This document shows positions 14,300 to 15,883 of a DNA stretch of 15,883 nt, piece by piece. Every line of letters starts with the position of its first letter. The stretch's first letter is position 1. The translations under genes and the position numbers were made by a program. Below the pieces are notes generated by a model. That model did no database searches. It saw nothing but the letters and a program-made list of their open reading frames with translations, and was not told the DNA's origin. The stretch covers positions 1 to 15,883 of the forward strand of contig JAFYLX010000063.1 in assembly GCA_017556895.1 (NCBI GenBank), written 5' to 3'. The stretch is from Bacillota bacterium (GTDB taxonomy: Bacteria; Bacillota_A; Clostridia; Peptostreptococcales; Anaerovoracaceae).

Positions 14300-15265
14300 A
14301 TGATATTTGAAAAACAAGTTGTTAATACATTTAAAAATATGATGCATTCTCGCTGTGATGATGTTGGAACTGCTTATTATTTTAGTTCAGAAGATTTTCC
14401 TGGACTGCATAAAGAAGCGTATCCATTTGTTTCATCAATGGGCCATAAGCTTCAAGGCTATATTTATAACTACGACAATCCAATTCCGGGAAGAATAGTT
14501 GTATTTGAGCACGGATTTTTCGGTGGACACAGATCTTACATGAAAGAAATTGAAAAATTATGTAAGGCTGGCTATTTAGTTTTTGCCTATGACCATACAG
14601 GCTGTATGGAATCCGGTAGCCAGACTCCTAACGGTATGGCACAATCCTTGTGCGATTTGAACGATTGCATTACTACGATTAAGGCAGAACCTCGTTTTAA
14701 GGGACTTGATATTTCAGTCGTTGGTCATAGCTGGGGCGGTTTTTCCACAATGAATATCTGTGCGTTACATCCGGAGATATCTCATGTTGTTTCAATGTCT
14801 GGCTTTGTTTCAGTTGAAGTTATTATTGGTTCTTTCTTTGGGGGACTTCTAAAACCATATAGAAAAGCAATATTAAAACTAGAAACAGAATCAAATCCGG
14901 ATTTTGTAAAATATAATAGCATTGAGTCACTTTCAAAGACTGATGCTAAGGTTCTTTTGATTTATTCTGACAACGACCATCTAGTTCGCAAGTCAGTTCA
15001 TTTTGATTTGTTAAAAGAGGGATTATCCCACAAGGACAATATAGAGTTTTTACTTGTAAAAAATAAGGGACATAACCCTAACTATACTGAAGATGCTGTT
15101 AATTACCTTGCAGAATACACGGCAACACTGGGTAAAGCTAACAAGAAAAAACAGTTAGAGTCTGAAGAACAAAAGAAGGCCTTTGTAGCTTCCTTCGATT
15201 GGGATAGAATGACAGCTCAGGATGAAGATGTTTGGGCAAAGATTTTAGAGTGCCTAGAAAAATAG
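14300..15265 (+). CDS. Alpha/beta hydrolase (serine hydrolase), substrate unknown
   Basis: Predicted cytoplasmic alpha/beta-hydrolase of 321 residues with no signal peptide or membrane segment. The oxyanion-side motif EHGFFGGH is at 70-77. The nucleophile elbow GHSWGG is at 142-147 with Ser144. The acid is probably Asp226 in SDNDHLV, and the base is His258 in GHNPN. The catalytic triad is thus complete and in canonical order. A short helical insertion (about 170-195, FFGGLLKPYRKAI) sits at the usual cap position. A charged C-terminal tail of about 50 residues follows the last catalytic residue. The fold does not define the substrate; esterase or peptidase-like activity is possible. It has its own promoter and is followed after 10 nt by a flavodoxin/ferredoxin gene, so the two are likely cotranscribed. 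Confidence 0.88.
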   Translation: MIFEKQVVNTFKNMMHSRCDDVGTAYYFSSEDFPGLHKEAYPFVSSMGHKLQGYIYNYDNPIPGRIVVFEHGFFGGHRSYMKEIEKLCKAGYLVFAYDHTGCMESGSQTPNGMAQSLCDLNDCITTIKAEPRFKGLDISVVGHSWGGFSTMNICALHPEISHVVSMSGFVSVEVIIGSFFGGLLKPYRKAILKLETESNPDFVKYNSIESLSKTDAKVLLIYSDNDHLVRKSVHFDLLKEGLSHKDNIEFLLVKNKGHNPNYTEDAVNYLAEYTATLGKANKKKQLESEEQKKAFVASFDWDRMTAQDEDVWAKILECLEK

Positions 15266-15275
15266 GGGGAAATAA

Positions 15276-15883
15276 ATGAAGATTGAACGCGTAACGTCAG
15301 TGTATTTTTCACCGACTGGAAATAGTAAGAAAACAGCAAGTGCAATGGCAGAAGCAGTTGCAAAGCGAAATGGAATATCAAAGGCGGAGGCAATAGATTT
15401 CACATGTGTACCATCTGATGCCGAGTTTGGTGCGAATGATTTTGTCATATTCGCGGTACCCGTTTACGCTGGAAGAGTTCCAAATGTTGCGAGATTTCGC
15501 TTAAAGAGATTCATAGGCAAGGAAACTCCTTGTGTTGTTGTTGCTTCTTACGGGAACAGAGAGTTTGACGATACTTTACTTGAGATGGCAGACATTCTTA
15601 GTGAGCAAGGATTCGTTATAAAGGGAGCGGCAGGCGTAGTTGGAAGACACACATATGGTGAAATTCAGGTTGGTAGACCTAATGACGATGATTTAGCAGA
15701 ATGTCGTCAGTTCGCATTGATGGCTTGTGAAAGCGATAAAAAGTGGCCGGAATTCGATATTCCTGGCAATAGACCATATAGAGAAGGAATGACAAGAGGA
15801 AGCCATCAGCCTACAATTAATGATTCTTGTATCAAATGTGGACTATGTGTAAGGGCTTGTCCTGTTGGAGCGCTAGACGAAGA
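15276..15883 (+). CDS. EFR1-family flavodoxin/4Fe-4S ferredoxin protein (3' truncated by window edge)
   Basis: Predicted electron-transfer protein. 202 codons are visible and the frame is still open at the window end. The N-terminal flavodoxin-like domain starts at once, with FMN phosphate loop FSPTGNS (11-17). It continues through FVIFAVPVYAGRVP and VVVASYGNREFDDTL. From residue 185 a ferredoxin motif CIKCGLCVRACPVGAL (Cys185, 188, 191, 195, CX2CX2CX3CP) begins. A second 4Fe-4S motif is expected beyond the window. This order (flavodoxin then 2x[4Fe-4S]) defines the EFR1 group common in anaerobic Clostridia. GGGGGA at 15265-15270 precedes ATG 15276 by 5 nt. The redox partner is unknown. No strong reason ties it to the hydrolase beyond the shared operon. 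Confidence 0.9.
   Translation, partial: MKIERVTSVYFSPTGNSKKTASAMAEAVAKRNGISKAEAIDFTCVPSDAEFGANDFVIFAVPVYAGRVPNVARFRLKRFIGKETPCVVVASYGNREFDDTLLEMADILSEQGFVIKGAAGVVGRHTYGEIQVGRPNDDDLAECRQFALMACESDKKWPEFDIPGNRPYREGMTRGSHQPTINDSCIKCGLCVRACPVGALDE

Overview
The window is an AT-rich chromosomal segment with every recognisable gene on the + strand. Short Shine-Dalgarno-led gaps, AGA as the usual Arg codon, a pheST-zapA-mutS2 order typical of Firmicutes, two radical SAM enzymes and an EFR1-type flavodoxin/ferredoxin all point to an anaerobic Clostridia-class Firmicute. The species cannot be named from sequence alone. I see no transposon, phage gene, CRISPR array or toxin-antitoxin pair. The content is core or near-core, not an obvious new defence or mobile system.

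Layout. (1) 1-858 is the 3' two-thirds of ftsZ, closed by a 10-bp hairpin. (2) 927-10223 is a compact seven-gene run: a SpoU/TrmH-type RNA methyltransferase, pheS, pheT, zapA, mutS2, a DUF523 (TudS-like) protein and argS. Gaps are 3-15 nt, and two junctions overlap (zapA/mutS2 by 11 nt, DUF523/argS by 7 nt). It links tRNA charging, RNA modification, Z-ring assembly and DNA or ribosome maintenance. (3) 10284-13698 is a cassette of uncertain function: a radical SAM protein with a CX4CX2C cluster motif, a B12-binding-type radical SAM protein with a DUF4080-like tail, and a TPR protein 1 nt behind it. (4) 13740-14154 is a tRNA locus: a strong sigma-A-type promoter with an A-tract region upstream, an unusual inverted repeat in the leader, then tRNA-Asn(GUU), tRNA-Leu(UAA), a hairpin built on the tRNA-Leu CCA end, initiator tRNA-fMet(CAU) and a strong intrinsic terminator. 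(5) 14219 to the end is a new transcription unit with its own promoter: an alpha/beta hydrolase followed by the start of an EFR1-family flavodoxin/4Fe-4S protein that runs off the window.

The best leads for a second look are the leader inverted repeat and CCA-end hairpin of the tRNA locus, the MutS2 Smr domain that lacks the usual LDLR motif, the radical SAM/radical SAM/TPR cassette, and the absence of a T-box leader in front of pheST. No stretch longer than 300 bases lacks a gene. The largest gap is 14119-14299.
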